From UBA8437 sp963582065 (GTDB lineage Bacteria > Planctomycetota > Planctomycetia > Planctomycetales > Planctomycetaceae): 64,000 nt of DNA. Each line of letters starts with the position of its first letter. The first letter of the stretch is position 1. Location of the stretch: contig CAUZRQ010000012.1 in assembly GCA_963582065.1 (NCBI GenBank), positions 1 to 64,000 on the forward strand, in the 5' to 3' direction. This document shows, in pieces, positions 35,155 through 45,334 of this stretch. A model generated the notes under the pieces. The model was not told the origin of the DNA and did no database searches. It saw only the letters and a program-made list of their open reading frames with translations. The translations under genes were made by a program, and so were the position numbers.

Positions 35155-36354
35155 TCAGTTGACCACCACGCTCGATGGGTGGCCCATCTGTCGCAACCAG
35201 CGATAGTGCGCCCCCACGGCGCCCCACAGGGTCTCATGTGCCGAGTACCTCACGCCGAAGTCGCGACACGTCCCCTCCATCAACTCGGAAATCGCCGGGT
35301 AGTTGACGTGACAGATCTGCGGGAACAGGTGATGCTCGATCTGGTGGTTTAGGCTCCCGGTGTACCAGGTCACCAGTCGACTCCGCCGGGCAAAGTCCAC
35401 GGTCGTTTCGACCTGGTGCACGGCCCACGCATTCTCCATTCGGCCCGTGCCATCGCGTGGCATCGGGAAGTCCGCTTCCTGGACACAGTGAGCCAACTGG
35501 AACACCACGCTGAGCATCAGGCCCTGGACGAACGATGCCGCGAAGAAGAACGACAGCACGACGTACCACGGGTGCAGCAGCAGCGGGACCACGAACGCCA
35601 GCGAGACAAACAGCAGTTTTCCGCAAACGAAAACGACCAGTTGCCAACCCCGCGGGCGGGGGAGTCGGGTCTTGCCGATCCGTTCGGTGACAACGCCACG
35701 AATGTCGTCGAAGAACTGCCACTTGAACGTCACAAATCCATACAGCACCCACAGGTACATGTGCTGCAGCCGGTGAAACGCGAACCGCTTCTGGTGAGGT
35801 GACAGCCGCCCCAGGGGGCTCAAATCAATGTCACCGTCGTGCCCGGTGATGTTGGTGAACGAGTGGTGGACCAGGTTGTGCGTTCTCTTCCAGATGTAAG
35901 AGCTGCCCCCCAGCAGATCCAGGGCCATCGCCATCAGGTTGTTGACCCACTTGCGATTCGAGTAGGCCGCGTGGCCGCCGTCGTGCTGGATGTTGAAGCC
36001 GACACCGGCCATTGCCAATCCGAGAGACGTCGACAGCAGCAGCGCCTGCCACCAGGTGGTGGCCCAGACGACCAGCAACACGTAGGAGACAATCACCCAG
36101 AGGGCAATGGCCGCGGTCTTAACGTACATTTCCGCACAGTCTCGTCGCCGCTGACCCGTGCTGCTGAAAAACTCGTCAACGCGTTCCCGAAGCACGACCA
36201 GGAACTCATCACCCCCGGCAAACTTCACCTGGATGTCGTCGGAGATGTACTGAGCGGCTTCGGTGAGATGGTCGCCGGTCGACAACGCCGGGACGGCCCC
36301 CGCCTGGGCGTCTTCGAGCAATCCCGTCGATGTGCGCTGGCGGTCGTCGGTCAT
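35155..36354 (-). CDS. Membrane fatty-acid desaturase
   Basis: Start ATG 36354 (399 aa; GGAAGG before it). Three His boxes are present: QHDGGHAAYSN (near 122), HNLVHHSF (near 158) and HQIEHHLFP (near 336), typical of acyl-lipid or acyl-CoA front-end desaturases (di-iron, oxygen-dependent). Paired membrane helices lie at about 80-120 and 220-270. No N-terminal cytochrome b5 domain is present, so an external electron donor is needed. It is convergent with the symporter (21 bp apart). It likely alters membrane fluidity or makes polyunsaturated fatty acids. Confidence 0.92.
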   Translation of the reverse strand: MTDDRQRTSTGLLEDAQAGAVPALSTGDHLTEAAQYISDDIQVKFAGGDEFLVVLRERVDEFFSSTGQRRRDCAEMYVKTAAIALWVIVSYVLLVVWATTWWQALLLSTSLGLAMAGVGFNIQHDGGHAAYSNRKWVNNLMAMALDLLGGSSYIWKRTHNLVHHSFTNITGHDGDIDLSPLGRLSPHQKRFAFHRLQHMYLWVLYGFVTFKWQFFDDIRGVVTERIGKTRLPRPRGWQLVVFVCGKLLFVSLAFVVPLLLHPWYVVLSFFFAASFVQGLMLSVVFQLAHCVQEADFPMPRDGTGRMENAWAVHQVETTVDFARRSRLVTWYTGSLNHQIEHHLFPQICHVNYPAISELMEGTCRDFGVRYSAHETLWGAVGAHYRWLRQMGHPSSVVVN

Positions 36355-36646
36355 CGCAGACCTTCCAGCGCCAGGAGCAGGCTCTTCGCCCGCGTGCCCG
36401 AGAACGCCACGACCGAATCGTCGTCTTGGATCATCTCGATCGGCTTCTGACAGCAAGAGCGACGAAACAGCATGAAGCGGTTGGCCTACCCGTTACGCCG
36501 ACGAGACACGAAGACGAGTGCCTATCGTGACCACTGCGGAGCCGCCTTTCAAGCGGTTGGGGATGAGGCAGACTCGTGACGTCAGAGCCAAACCGTGGTC
36601 CGGGACGTCGAGCCTCGTGAGATGGAGATGAGGAACGGCAGGACAC

Positions 36647-39127
36647 CTAGTCGCTGAAATCGACCTCGACGGAAATCTCGGCAATCACCGGCAGGTGGCC
36701 GGAATCGAGGATCTTCAGCAGCCGCGGCTCCAGCGGCGTGACGCCACTGGAGCGATCCAGGCGAGGCATCACGAATTTCTGCCGGGCCAGAGCACGGACC
36801 AGAAGCCGGTGACGGCCCGTGAGCTTCGCCGTACCGGTCCGGGTGATCTGAAGCTCGATCCGGCCCGAGCGGCTGGTCGTCATCGGCTCGGCCTTCAACT
36901 GCCCGTCCAGGGATCGCGGGAACCGCACGTCCAACTGCGTCGATTCGATGAGTTTCGCCGAACGCGACAATTGCACGGGCAGCCGAAACCCGCTGCCCAT
37001 CTTCACCGAAAGCGGTTCGTCGTTCACCCGACCCAGTGTCAACAAGCCGCCTTCGACCGTGATCGCCACGCTGGTGTTGCCGTTCATCTTGCTCAACAGG
37101 TACCGCGTCCGCCCCCGCGGATCCTTGACGCGGGCGACTGCGACCATCGCCACCCGGTAGGCATCGAGCGTTTCTGCCAACTGGGGGACAAAGCAGGGGA
37201 CGAAGACCTCGTTGGCACCGCGGGGCAGGATGACATCGGGTGCCAGCAGTCCCTGGCGGAACTTGGCCGGCTGGGTGCCGTCGAGACAGATCAGCACGTC
37301 GCCCTGGAAGCCCTCGAGACGTTCGACCCGGATCGGCGCCGGATGCGTCGAACCGCGGTGGACGGTCCGCTCGTCGGATTCGACCGGCCGAATCGTCGTT
37401 CGCGGTTTCATCGTCGTGGTCAGCAGGATGCCCGGGACCAGGTCGACGGCGGGGTCCCGGGGGGCCTTGTTGACGCCGGCCGGTGCCAGCACCGGCATCA
37501 CGACGTCCTGTTGAGCCACCCGTGCCCGTGACATGATGCGGACCAGCCCCGACAGTGTCGCGGCATCGGCGGCAGCCTGGAACTTCAGCTTCGTCTCGGA
37601 CTTGCCCTTGGAGATCTCTTGTCCGGCCGTCACCGTCACTCCCTCGGGAAGTCCCTCGACCTCAAGAGCAATCGGCCCGTCGAAGCCGCCCGACCGCGTC
37701 ACCTTGACCGGCAGCTCGACCGCCGCGCCCAACTGCAGCTTGACCTGCTGCGGGCTGGTCACCGAAAAGCCCGGCCGGTCATCGGCCACGACCAGCCGGT
37801 AGACGCGGTGACCGCGAGCCGATCGTCCAGCCAGGTCGCGGATCCGCAGGGTGTAGAGGCCCGCCGCGGGCAGCGACACCGCCAGGTGGGCGTCGGTTGT
37901 TCCCGAAACGTCGTCGGCAGTGGCGACCGTCTTCTTGTCCGGGCCGACCAGGGCCAGCGAGATGTCGAGGGCACTGCCGAGCCGTGCCGAGAACACCTCG
38001 ATCCGAAGCCGGCGTCCCTTCTCCCCGGTGAACTGCCAGCTGTCGACCTGGTCGGGCGTCTCCAGCTCGCCGGTGACAGCATGGGGGATCCCGGGAAGCC
38101 GAACGGGCCCACCCGTCGAACCACCTCGCAACTGGACCTCGGTTGATTCGACGGTGTCACCGACGGGCACCCGGTGCGGAAGCCCCTCGAGCCCCAGCGG
38201 GACCGTCGCGGCCGCATCGCCGGCGACGGCCAGTGCACGCGAAACGGTCCGTGTGGTCCCGTGGCCTCCGGCGATCCGGACGATCACATCGTGACGGGTT
38301 CCACGCTGGACGGCAGCCGGCAGCGTGGCCAGCACACGGCCGCCGTCACGCACCTGCAGGCGATAGAGGTAGGAACGATGGCCGCGGAAATCCAGTTCTC
38401 TCACCGCGACGCTGTAGCGTTGTGCCTTCTGAACGCTGAACGTCAACGACAGGTCGTGGCCGGTCGTGTCGGCACGATGGACCAGCAGTTTCCCCTCCGA
38501 GTCACGGACCTCCAGCACACCACGGAAGTTCGAGCCGATGCGGCGGGCCCACAGCGTGCAGGTCACCGCGCCCGACCGGGTGGCGGTGAACAGATAACGA
38601 TCAATTTCCTCGTTGCGGCGCAGTCGTCCGGCAACCATCGCCGGGAGCGTCTCGAGCCGGATCGGCCGGCTGCGATCCGGCGGCTCGATCACCTCGGGCC
38701 GCTTGATGACAAAGAAGACACCGACCCGGCTGGCTCCGTTGGCGTTGGCCACCTGCCAGTAGACCGGTCCCGTGGGAAAATCGCCGGGAACCGTGATCCG
38801 CGCCCGTTGCTCACGCGGCAGGGGCGGCGGGCTATAGGCCTTGGGGCCGACGACGAAGGGCGGCTCGGGAACCAGCAGCGGCCCGGGCCGATCAACCGTC
38901 TCGAGAGTGACCCGGGAGTCATGAACGATGACCTGCAGATCGGGTGTCCAGTCGCTGCCGGCGATCGTGACGTCGGTCGTCCGGCCCGCAACGACGACGG
39001 GCGGATACAGGTAACCGAGCCCCGGGTCGGGGGATTTCTGCGCCGCGACGGCTGACGGCCAAACGACCGAAAACAGCATCGCGATCGCGACCAGCGATCC
39101 GGCCTGCCGTGGTGTGGTGATGCTCAA
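36647..39127 (-). CDS. Large exported PPC-domain protein
   Basis: The start is TTG 39127 (826 aa), with GGGGGA about 5 nt before; no in-frame ATG precedes the signal peptide (TTPRQAGSLVAIAMLFSVVWPSAVAAQ). An Ig/TIG-like opening (GRTTDVTIAGSDW) is followed by two PPC-like units (ITVPGDFPTGPVYW..., then DRYLFTATRSGAVTCTLWA and VDSWQFTGEKGRRLRIEVF) and beta-rich domains to the end. It is the third gene of an operon with the DUF1553 and DUF1501 genes (gap 23 bp), the same type of partner as at 11147. A binding role is inferred. Confidence 0.83.
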   Translation of the reverse strand: MSITTPRQAGSLVAIAMLFSVVWPSAVAAQKSPDPGLGYLYPPVVVAGRTTDVTIAGSDWTPDLQVIVHDSRVTLETVDRPGPLLVPEPPFVVGPKAYSPPPLPREQRARITVPGDFPTGPVYWQVANANGASRVGVFFVIKRPEVIEPPDRSRPIRLETLPAMVAGRLRRNEEIDRYLFTATRSGAVTCTLWARRIGSNFRGVLEVRDSEGKLLVHRADTTGHDLSLTFSVQKAQRYSVAVRELDFRGHRSYLYRLQVRDGGRVLATLPAAVQRGTRHDVIVRIAGGHGTTRTVSRALAVAGDAAATVPLGLEGLPHRVPVGDTVESTEVQLRGGSTGGPVRLPGIPHAVTGELETPDQVDSWQFTGEKGRRLRIEVFSARLGSALDISLALVGPDKKTVATADDVSGTTDAHLAVSLPAAGLYTLRIRDLAGRSARGHRVYRLVVADDRPGFSVTSPQQVKLQLGAAVELPVKVTRSGGFDGPIALEVEGLPEGVTVTAGQEISKGKSETKLKFQAAADAATLSGLVRIMSRARVAQQDVVMPVLAPAGVNKAPRDPAVDLVPGILLTTTMKPRTTIRPVESDERTVHRGSTHPAPIRVERLEGFQGDVLICLDGTQPAKFRQGLLAPDVILPRGANEVFVPCFVPQLAETLDAYRVAMVAVARVKDPRGRTRYLLSKMNGNTSVAITVEGGLLTLGRVNDEPLSVKMGSGFRLPVQLSRSAKLIESTQLDVRFPRSLDGQLKAEPMTTSRSGRIELQITRTGTAKLTGRHRLLVRALARQKFVMPRLDRSSGVTPLEPRLLKILDSGHLPVIAEISVEVDFSD

Positions 39128-39150
39128 CGTGTCCCCCGGGCCGTCGTCGG

Positions 39151-40497
39151 TCAGACCAGCTCGTCGAGGAAGCGGCCGTCCTTGACCAGGGGAACGGGAC
39201 GACCCAGCGGCGTACGGTAGATCCGCTCGGAATCGATGCCCATCAGGTTCAGGATGGTCCTGAGCAGGTCATCCACACCCACGGGATCACTGACAGGGAA
39301 GGAGGCGTGTTTGTCGGTGGTCCCGATGATCCGTCCGGGCCGAATCCCGCCACCGGCAAACAGCACGCTCTGGGCCTGGGACCAGTGATCACGTCCGGCT
39401 CGCCCGTTGATCCGCGGGGTCCGACCCATCTCACCCATCATCACCACCAGCGTGCTGTCCAGCAGCCCGCGTTCCTCGAGATCGGTGACCAGGGCGCTGA
39501 AGGCCCGGTCGGCGTGAGGAAACAGGTCCTTTTCCTGGCTGGGGAAACAGTCGAAGTGAGTGTCCCAGCTGCCGTGGTCGATTCCGACGAACCGGCAGCC
39601 GGCTTCCACCAGGCGGCGGGCCAGCAGCGAACACTGCCCCAGCGACGTGTAGCCGTAACGCTGTTTCATCGTTTCGTTCTCGAGCCGAATGTCGAAGGCC
39701 CGGCGGGCTTTCGGCGAGGCGATCAGGTCGTAGGCCTTCTGGTAATAGGTCGACATCACCCCGGCCCGGCCGGGAAGCGGGCCACGCCCGTGGAGTTGTT
39801 CGAAGCGATCCAGCAGGCGGCGGCGGCGGTCCAGTCGCTTGCTGGGCCGTCCCGAGGACACCCGCAGGTCCTTGACCTGGAAGTCCGGCTGCACCGGATC
39901 GGACTCGATCACGAAGGGAGCGAACTCGGCTCCGAAGAACCCCGGACCACCTGCTCCCATCGGGTTGGGCAGGTTGATGTAGGGAGGCAGCGAGGAGTCG
40001 CGACCGACCTCGCGGGCGACCATCGAACCAATCGACGGGTAGAGGTCGTTGGTGGGAACACGGAGGTTCCCGTCGGAAAAGGGCGCCTTGCGGCCGGTCA
40101 TCACGTAGTGGTAGCCGGTCGAGTGCCCGTTGTCCTTGTGGCTGTGCGTCCGCAGCACGGTGAACTTCTCGGCGATCTGCGCACACAGCGGCTGGTGCTC
40201 GCCAAAAAACGTCCCGGCGACCGAGGTGGGAATCTGCCGGTATGGTCCGCGGATTTCCCGCGGAGCCTCGGGCTTGAGGTCCCACATGTCGATCGTGCTC
40301 GGACCGCCCTCCAGGAACAGCATGATGCACGACGTGGCGGTCGGCTTCCGCGGCAATGCCGCCTCGGCCTGCAACCTCAACAGCCCCGGCAGCGTGAGAC
40401 CGCCCAGCAGCCCGGTCCCCCCCAGCTTGAGGGAATCGCGTCGCGAGAGACCGTCACAGAATTGCCCGCGGCCGTGTCCGAAATTCCAGCTCAACAT
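39151..40497 (-). CDS. DUF1501 family exported protein (paralog 5)
   Basis: The protein is 448 aa, with AGGGAACC before ATG 40497. The Tat motif is LSRRDSLKLGGTG (residues 17-29). Conserved segments are FLEGGPSTIDMWDLKPEAP, GHSTGYHYVMTGR, MGEMGRTPRINGRAGRDHW and ILNLMGID. It lies 103 bp after the DUF1553 gene and 23 bp before the PPC gene, so this is the only fully assembled three-gene DUF1553-DUF1501-PPC cassette in the window. The other two cassettes lack one member each. Confidence 0.94.
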   Translation of the reverse strand: MLSWNFGHGRGQFCDGLSRRDSLKLGGTGLLGGLTLPGLLRLQAEAALPRKPTATSCIMLFLEGGPSTIDMWDLKPEAPREIRGPYRQIPTSVAGTFFGEHQPLCAQIAEKFTVLRTHSHKDNGHSTGYHYVMTGRKAPFSDGNLRVPTNDLYPSIGSMVAREVGRDSSLPPYINLPNPMGAGGPGFFGAEFAPFVIESDPVQPDFQVKDLRVSSGRPSKRLDRRRRLLDRFEQLHGRGPLPGRAGVMSTYYQKAYDLIASPKARRAFDIRLENETMKQRYGYTSLGQCSLLARRLVEAGCRFVGIDHGSWDTHFDCFPSQEKDLFPHADRAFSALVTDLEERGLLDSTLVVMMGEMGRTPRINGRAGRDHWSQAQSVLFAGGGIRPGRIIGTTDKHASFPVSDPVGVDDLLRTILNLMGIDSERIYRTPLGRPVPLVKDGRFLDELV

Positions 40498-40599
40498 GGT
40501 CGGTTCCCTGCTGCGATGGCCGAACGTTGTGGCCAGCCCGGTAATTGTATCGAGAAACGGTCGAGGTGTCCTTGAGTTTCCGGCTGTGGTATTCGAGGC

Positions 40600-43002
40600 C
40601 TAGTGGTTGTAGAGGAACTGCTTCGAGTTCAGCAATGTCCACAGGCAGTCCGCCACGGCCTCGCGACGATCGGTCGTTGCGAAGACCTCGCGGAAGAGAG
40701 TCCGTTCGTCGGCACGCGGAAAACGGCTCACGGTCGAGAGAAACAGCTCGTCGATGATCTCGTCGTGGGTCAGCTTCGAAGTGGCCAGTCGCCGGGCCGT
40801 GCCGTTCTCGGCGGTGAGTTTCGCCTGGATCTCGGGTGAGTTGATCAGGTGCAGGGCCTGGGAAATACTCGGCTCGTTGCTCCGCTCGCATTCACACACG
40901 CTGGACCGAACCGGCCGCCCGAAGATGCGGAAGAAGTAGGACGGCATCCGGTTGTCCCAGATCTGGATCGCCCGGTATCCACGCGGCCAACCGTTGAATT
41001 TTTCGGGCACCCCGGTGACCTGGCAGATCGCATCGAGCAACACCTCCGCCGGCAACGCCTTGGGGATCGCGTGAGAGAAATTCTGCAGGTCGTCGTTGTT
41101 CTCGGCGCGGGCAAGACTGGAGAGCTGGTAGAGCCTCGAACCGAGCAGCGTGCGGGTGAAGGCCTTCAGGTCGAACTTCACTTCGACCAGGTGCCTGGCC
41201 AGTGCCGTGAGCAGGGGCTCGTTGACCGCGGGGTTGGTCTCCCGCAGGTCATCGATCGGCTCGACGAGTCCTCGACCGAAGTAGTGTGCCCAGAGCCGGT
41301 TGGCGATCGCCCGTGCAAAAAAAGGATTCTTTGCAGACGTCATCCAGTCGGCCAGGACTTCTCTCCGGTCGCTGACGCGCGTGAAATCCGCCGGCTCCGT
41401 CGCCCCCAGGACTCGCGCAGGTACCAGCTCACCCGAGCGGGCGTGTTTCAGGTCGCTCCCGTCGGTCACCAGCAGGGCCTGGTTGCCGCCGGGCAATGAC
41501 TTCCGCTTCAGCCCGGTGAAGAAGCCGGCGAACGCAAAGTAGTCGGCCTGGCTCCACTTCTCGAAGGGGTGATGGTGGCACTGGGCACATTCGATTCGCA
41601 CGCCGAGGAAGAGCTGACTGATCGAACGGCTGAGCGCCTCGGGCTTCTCGAGGACGCGGTAGAGCGAGGCCGGGCCTTCGGCCAGCGTGTCACCTCGGGC
41701 AGTGAGGATCTCTCGAGCGAAGGAATCATAGGACCGGTTCCGGGCGAACTGCTGTTTCAGCCAGCCGGTCATGGCGACCGCCCCCTCGGGAGTCACCCGA
41801 TCACGATCGACTCGCAGGATGTCGGCCCACCGCAGAGCATGAAAAACGGCGTACTCATCCCGTTTCAGCAGGCGGTCGACCAGCCGGCGTCTGCGATCCG
41901 GCCCGGGGTCGGCAAGAAACCGCCGGGCCTCCACGGCGGTCGGCAGGGTGCCGATCGTGTCCAGGAAGACCCGCCGCAGGAACATCGCGTCGTCGGCCCT
42001 GTCGCTGGGGGGAAGACCCAACTGGGCGAGCTTGTCCCAGGCCAGTTCGTCGATGAAGTTCTGCACCGGGGGACGGGGAAATCGCACGCCGGGGCGCGGA
42101 CGGGTGACGCGACAGGCGGCAACCTGCCCCATGTAGCGGACCAGGATCACCGCTTCTCCGGCCACGTCGCCGGCCTGGACCCACCCCGATTCGTCGACGT
42201 GAGCCACCAGTTCGGCGTTCGAGGAAAATTCGGCCTCGGATGTGACGCAGTGGCGTCGTCCGTCGGCGTCGATCGCGGTGACCTGGATCTGCTGGGACTC
42301 TTTTTGATGGAGTGTGCGGGCAGAAGGTTCGATCACCACGCCGGTGACGGGAACCCCGCCGGCCTCCAACCTCGCCCCCTCGGCCACCCAGCGACTCAAC
42401 CGCCGGTAGGGCAACGAGCCGGGATCGATCATCCTACCACCGCCGTGAGGCGTCTCGGCAGTGGACTTGCGGATCAGCAGGCTCGAGCCGGGTGCCGTCA
42501 GCACGACACGCCGCTGACGGCTCTCGCGAACCAGTGCCTCATGATCGGCGACGGGATCGTAGCCGAAAATGCTGAGCTTGAAGCCGTTTTGCCCCTCGGC
42601 CTTGCCATGGCAGGCTGCCGCATTGCAGCGGGCCTTTGTCAGGATCGGAATCACCTCGTGCTGGAACGAGACCGGCCGGGGGGTGGCCTGTCCCTGGACG
42701 AGAATGACGACTTCCAGTCGCGTGTCGGCGACCTCGACAACGAGCCGTGTGCGACCGTCTTTTCGTGGCTCGATCCGACCGTTTCGACCGATCCCGGCGA
42801 TCTTCGGATCGACAACGCGATAACGGGCCTGGCGGGTCAAGTCCACGGGACGACCGGTCCGATCGCTGCCGGTGACCAATACCTGCTGGGAGGCCTCGGG
42901 ACGATCGAGCCGGACCAGCTTCGGCCGAACATTGACCTCGGCTGCCGTTCCCGTGGAAAGCAGCAGCAGCGTGCCCAGCAGTGAAAGCGATTGGCGGTGC
43001 AC
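40600..43002 (-). CDS. Exported DUF1549/DUF1553 protein with heme-like motifs (second copy)
   Basis: The protein is 800 aa from GTG 43002; the ribosome-binding site is weak. After a signal peptide there is a Big2-like domain, then CNAAACHGKAEG (CX4CH, near residue 130), DUF1549 and ECAQCHHHP (CX2CH), then DUF1553 ending LLNSKQFLYNH. It is clearly homologous to the 7042-9552 protein, but well diverged and with one instead of two clear Big2 stretches. It heads the operon that continues into DUF1501 and PPC genes. Confidence 0.92.
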   Translation of the reverse strand: MHRQSLSLLGTLLLLSTGTAAEVNVRPKLVRLDRPEASQQVLVTGSDRTGRPVDLTRQARYRVVDPKIAGIGRNGRIEPRKDGRTRLVVEVADTRLEVVILVQGQATPRPVSFQHEVIPILTKARCNAAACHGKAEGQNGFKLSIFGYDPVADHEALVRESRQRRVVLTAPGSSLLIRKSTAETPHGGGRMIDPGSLPYRRLSRWVAEGARLEAGGVPVTGVVIEPSARTLHQKESQQIQVTAIDADGRRHCVTSEAEFSSNAELVAHVDESGWVQAGDVAGEAVILVRYMGQVAACRVTRPRPGVRFPRPPVQNFIDELAWDKLAQLGLPPSDRADDAMFLRRVFLDTIGTLPTAVEARRFLADPGPDRRRRLVDRLLKRDEYAVFHALRWADILRVDRDRVTPEGAVAMTGWLKQQFARNRSYDSFAREILTARGDTLAEGPASLYRVLEKPEALSRSISQLFLGVRIECAQCHHHPFEKWSQADYFAFAGFFTGLKRKSLPGGNQALLVTDGSDLKHARSGELVPARVLGATEPADFTRVSDRREVLADWMTSAKNPFFARAIANRLWAHYFGRGLVEPIDDLRETNPAVNEPLLTALARHLVEVKFDLKAFTRTLLGSRLYQLSSLARAENNDDLQNFSHAIPKALPAEVLLDAICQVTGVPEKFNGWPRGYRAIQIWDNRMPSYFFRIFGRPVRSSVCECERSNEPSISQALHLINSPEIQAKLTAENGTARRLATSKLTHDEIIDELFLSTVSRFPRADERTLFREVFATTDRREAVADCLWTLLNSKQFLYNH

Positions 43003-43358
43003 CGGCTGAAATCCCGAAAAACGGCGGGCGTAAACAAACCTATCTGCACCGACCCGGCACGGTCAAGCGGTGTCGCCTCAGCCCGGCAAGAACCCGTGTC
43101 AATTCAACCCACTCGTTCAGCCATATCATCACCCCTCCCGGCGAGCAAGTGACCCCGAACCGGTCTGCCTCGCCAAAACAGTCGTCGTATCCAACGCGAT
43201 TCGTTGACGAATTGCACTGGATTCCGCACCATGTCGCGACGTGCCGCGAAACGGTGCCGCAAAAGGCATTGGTGGTCTTCCTGACGTTGTGGTCGAAGTA
43301 GAATCTCGGGCAACGGAAACCCAGTTTTTCTTTTCGCAAGATGCAAGTTGGCTCGGCA
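43003..43358. other. Divergent intergenic region, 356 bp
   Basis: Between the DUF1553 gene (minus) and the transhydrogenase operon (plus). No gene, convincing promoter pair or strong dyad was found; an A/T-rich stretch (TTTTTCTTTT) precedes the first possible start of pntAA. Confidence 0.6.
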
Positions 43359-44813
43359 ATGAAAGTTGGTGTCCTGAAAGAGTCCTTTCCGGGGGAACGC
43401 CGAGTGGCGTTGATCCCGGGAAACGTGGCCCAACTGGAGAAAGCGGGTTTCGAGATCTGGGTCGAGAGGAGGGCCGGAAGCTCGGCCGGGTACGCCGACT
43501 CGGACTACACCGACGCGGGCGCCCGCGTGGTGGATGACCGGAACACCCTCCGCAACCTCCAGGTGCTGGTGCAGGTCCGTTCCCTGGGAGCGAACCCGGA
43601 TCATGGCCAGGCGGACCTGGACCTGTTGTCCGCGGGTACGTACGTGATTGGCACATGCGATCCCCTGGGAAATCCAGCTGCGATCTCAGAACTCGCACAA
43701 CGTGGTCTGAACCAGTTCTCACTGGAACTGATGCCCCGGATCACCCGCGCCCAGAGCATGGATGTCCTGAGCTCGATGGCGACGATTGCCGGTTACCGTG
43801 CCGTGTTGCTGGCCGCCAATGAACTTCCGCGGATGTTCCCGTTGCTGATGACCGCCTCGGGAACCCTGGCGGCCGCCCGTGTCCTGGTGATCGGTGCCGG
43901 CGTGGCCGGCCTGCAGGCCATTGCCACCGCCCGTCGGCTGGGAGCAATTGTCCAGGCCTACGACCTGCGTCCGGCCTGTCGTGAACAGGTGGAGAGCCTC
44001 GGAGCAAGTTTCGTGGAACTGGGACTCGATGCCACCGAATCCGAAGATGCCGGCGGCTACGCCAAGCAGATGGAGGAGGAGTTCTATCGCCGTCAACGGG
44101 AGTTGCTGGCCGACGTGGTTGCCGAAAGTGACGTGGTGATCACCACGGCGGCGATTCCGGGACGGCACTCGCCGGTGCTGGTGACCGAGGCTGCCGTCGG
44201 CCGCATGGATGACGGCGGCGTGATTGTCGACCTGGCAGCCGAGCGGGGCGGAAACTGCGAGTTGAGCGAAGCCAACCAGCGAGTGGTCAGGCGGGGAGTC
44301 GTGATCCTCGGACCCACCAACCTGCCGTCGGAGATTCCCTACCACGCCAGCCAGATGTTCTCGACCAACATCACCCGCTTCCTGCTGCACATCGCCAGGG
44401 ACGGTGCCATTAATCTGGACATCGACGACGAGATCATCAGAGAGACACTCGTCGCCCACGACGGGGAAGTCCCGCACCAGCGAATTCGAGAATTGCTCAA
44501 CCTGGCACCGTTGAAGAAAGTTCGCAGCGAACAGGAGCAGGCCCCCTCGCCGACCAACCCGCCGGAACAGGTGCCGGGCGGGCTCGAGACCGGGCCATCC
44601 GCAGACTTGCCCTCGGACAATGCAATCGAAGAGGATGCGACCAGCCTGGCCCCCTACTTGCGCGATGCCGGTGACAAGCCGGTATCCGACGCCGGGTTGG
44701 AATTGCCTGCCGGCAATGACGAGGACACTCCCGGATTGTCATGGATTGATCCACCGGTCGAACCCAACGGTGGCAAGGAGAAGCCCGATGACCTTCCGCA
44801 GGAAGGGATTTGA
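43359..44813 (+). CDS. pntAA: NAD(P) transhydrogenase subunit alpha part 1
   Basis: The start ATG 43359 (484 aa; ATG 43341 possible) matches the family N-terminus (MKVGVLKESFPGERRVALIPG). The NAD-binding domain has VIGAGVAGLQAIATARRLGA at about 176-195, and the PAEAPSPTN-like C-terminal linker follows IRELLNLAPLKKV. Together with the next two genes it makes the proton-translocating enzyme that transfers hydride between NADH and NADP+ using the proton gradient. This subunit provides the cytoplasmic NAD(H) domain. The C-terminal 110 residues are Pro/Gly/acidic low complexity and unlike usual PntAA. Confidence 0.93.
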   Translation: MKVGVLKESFPGERRVALIPGNVAQLEKAGFEIWVERRAGSSAGYADSDYTDAGARVVDDRNTLRNLQVLVQVRSLGANPDHGQADLDLLSAGTYVIGTCDPLGNPAAISELAQRGLNQFSLELMPRITRAQSMDVLSSMATIAGYRAVLLAANELPRMFPLLMTASGTLAAARVLVIGAGVAGLQAIATARRLGAIVQAYDLRPACREQVESLGASFVELGLDATESEDAGGYAKQMEEEFYRRQRELLADVVAESDVVITTAAIPGRHSPVLVTEAAVGRMDDGGVIVDLAAERGGNCELSEANQRVVRRGVVILGPTNLPSEIPYHASQMFSTNITRFLLHIARDGAINLDIDDEIIRETLVAHDGEVPHQRIRELLNLAPLKKVRSEQEQAPSPTNPPEQVPGGLETGPSADLPSDNAIEEDATSLAPYLRDAGDKPVSDAGLELPAGNDEDTPGLSWIDPPVEPNGGKEKPDDLPQEGI

Positions 44814-45309
44814 CGTGTTGAAGGGGGTGGGCCTGTCATTGAGATCAACCGTCCAGGCACCCGTGTTCCTGGCCGCGGTGATCCTGCTGCTTGCTGGACC
44901 CGGCGTACCGACACGGGCCGCTGATGAACCGGTGGCTCCACAATCGGCCGGCGCCGGCGAACAACCTGCGGCTGCTCCTTCGTCCGGGTCAACCGGAGAG
45001 CCTGGGCAGCCCGGCGTGGTCCTTGGGTCCCGGAGTCAGTCGACCATCGCCTCGATCACGATCTTCGTGCTGGCGATCTTTGTTGGTTTCGAGATCATCA
45101 CCAAGGTGCCACCGACGCTGCACACGCCGTTGATGTCCGGCTCGAACGCGATCAGCGGCATCACCCTGGTGGGGGCAGTGATCGTCGCCGGACATTCCGG
45201 AGGATCTCCCTGGCTGGGGATGTTGGCGGTTGCCCTGGCGACGATCAACGTGGTCGGCGGATTCCTGGTCACCCACCGAATGCTCTCGATGTTCGTCAAA
45301 CGCCGGTAG
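44788..45309 (+). CDS. pntAB: NAD(P) transhydrogenase subunit alpha part 2
   Basis: ATG 44788 (173 aa; AAGGAG before it) overlaps the end of pntAA by 26 bp; GTG 44815 is an alternative. The conserved core is ITIFVLAIFVGFEIITKVPPTLHTPLMSG and NAISGITLVGAVIVAGH, the first membrane domain. It is preceded by an unusual hydrophobic helix (VFLAAVILLLAGPGVPTRAADE) and an Ala/Pro/Gly linker of about 40 residues. PntAB proteins are usually nearer 100-140 residues, so the N-terminal extension may be a cleaved signal or an extra helix. Confidence 0.9.
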   Translation: MTFRRKGFDVLKGVGLSLRSTVQAPVFLAAVILLLAGPGVPTRAADEPVAPQSAGAGEQPAAAPSSGSTGEPGQPGVVLGSRSQSTIASITIFVLAIFVGFEIITKVPPTLHTPLMSGSNAISGITLVGAVIVAGHSGGSPWLGMLAVALATINVVGGFLVTHRMLSMFVKRR

Positions 45310-45334
45310 AGGCCGCGAAAGCGAGAAACTGTCC

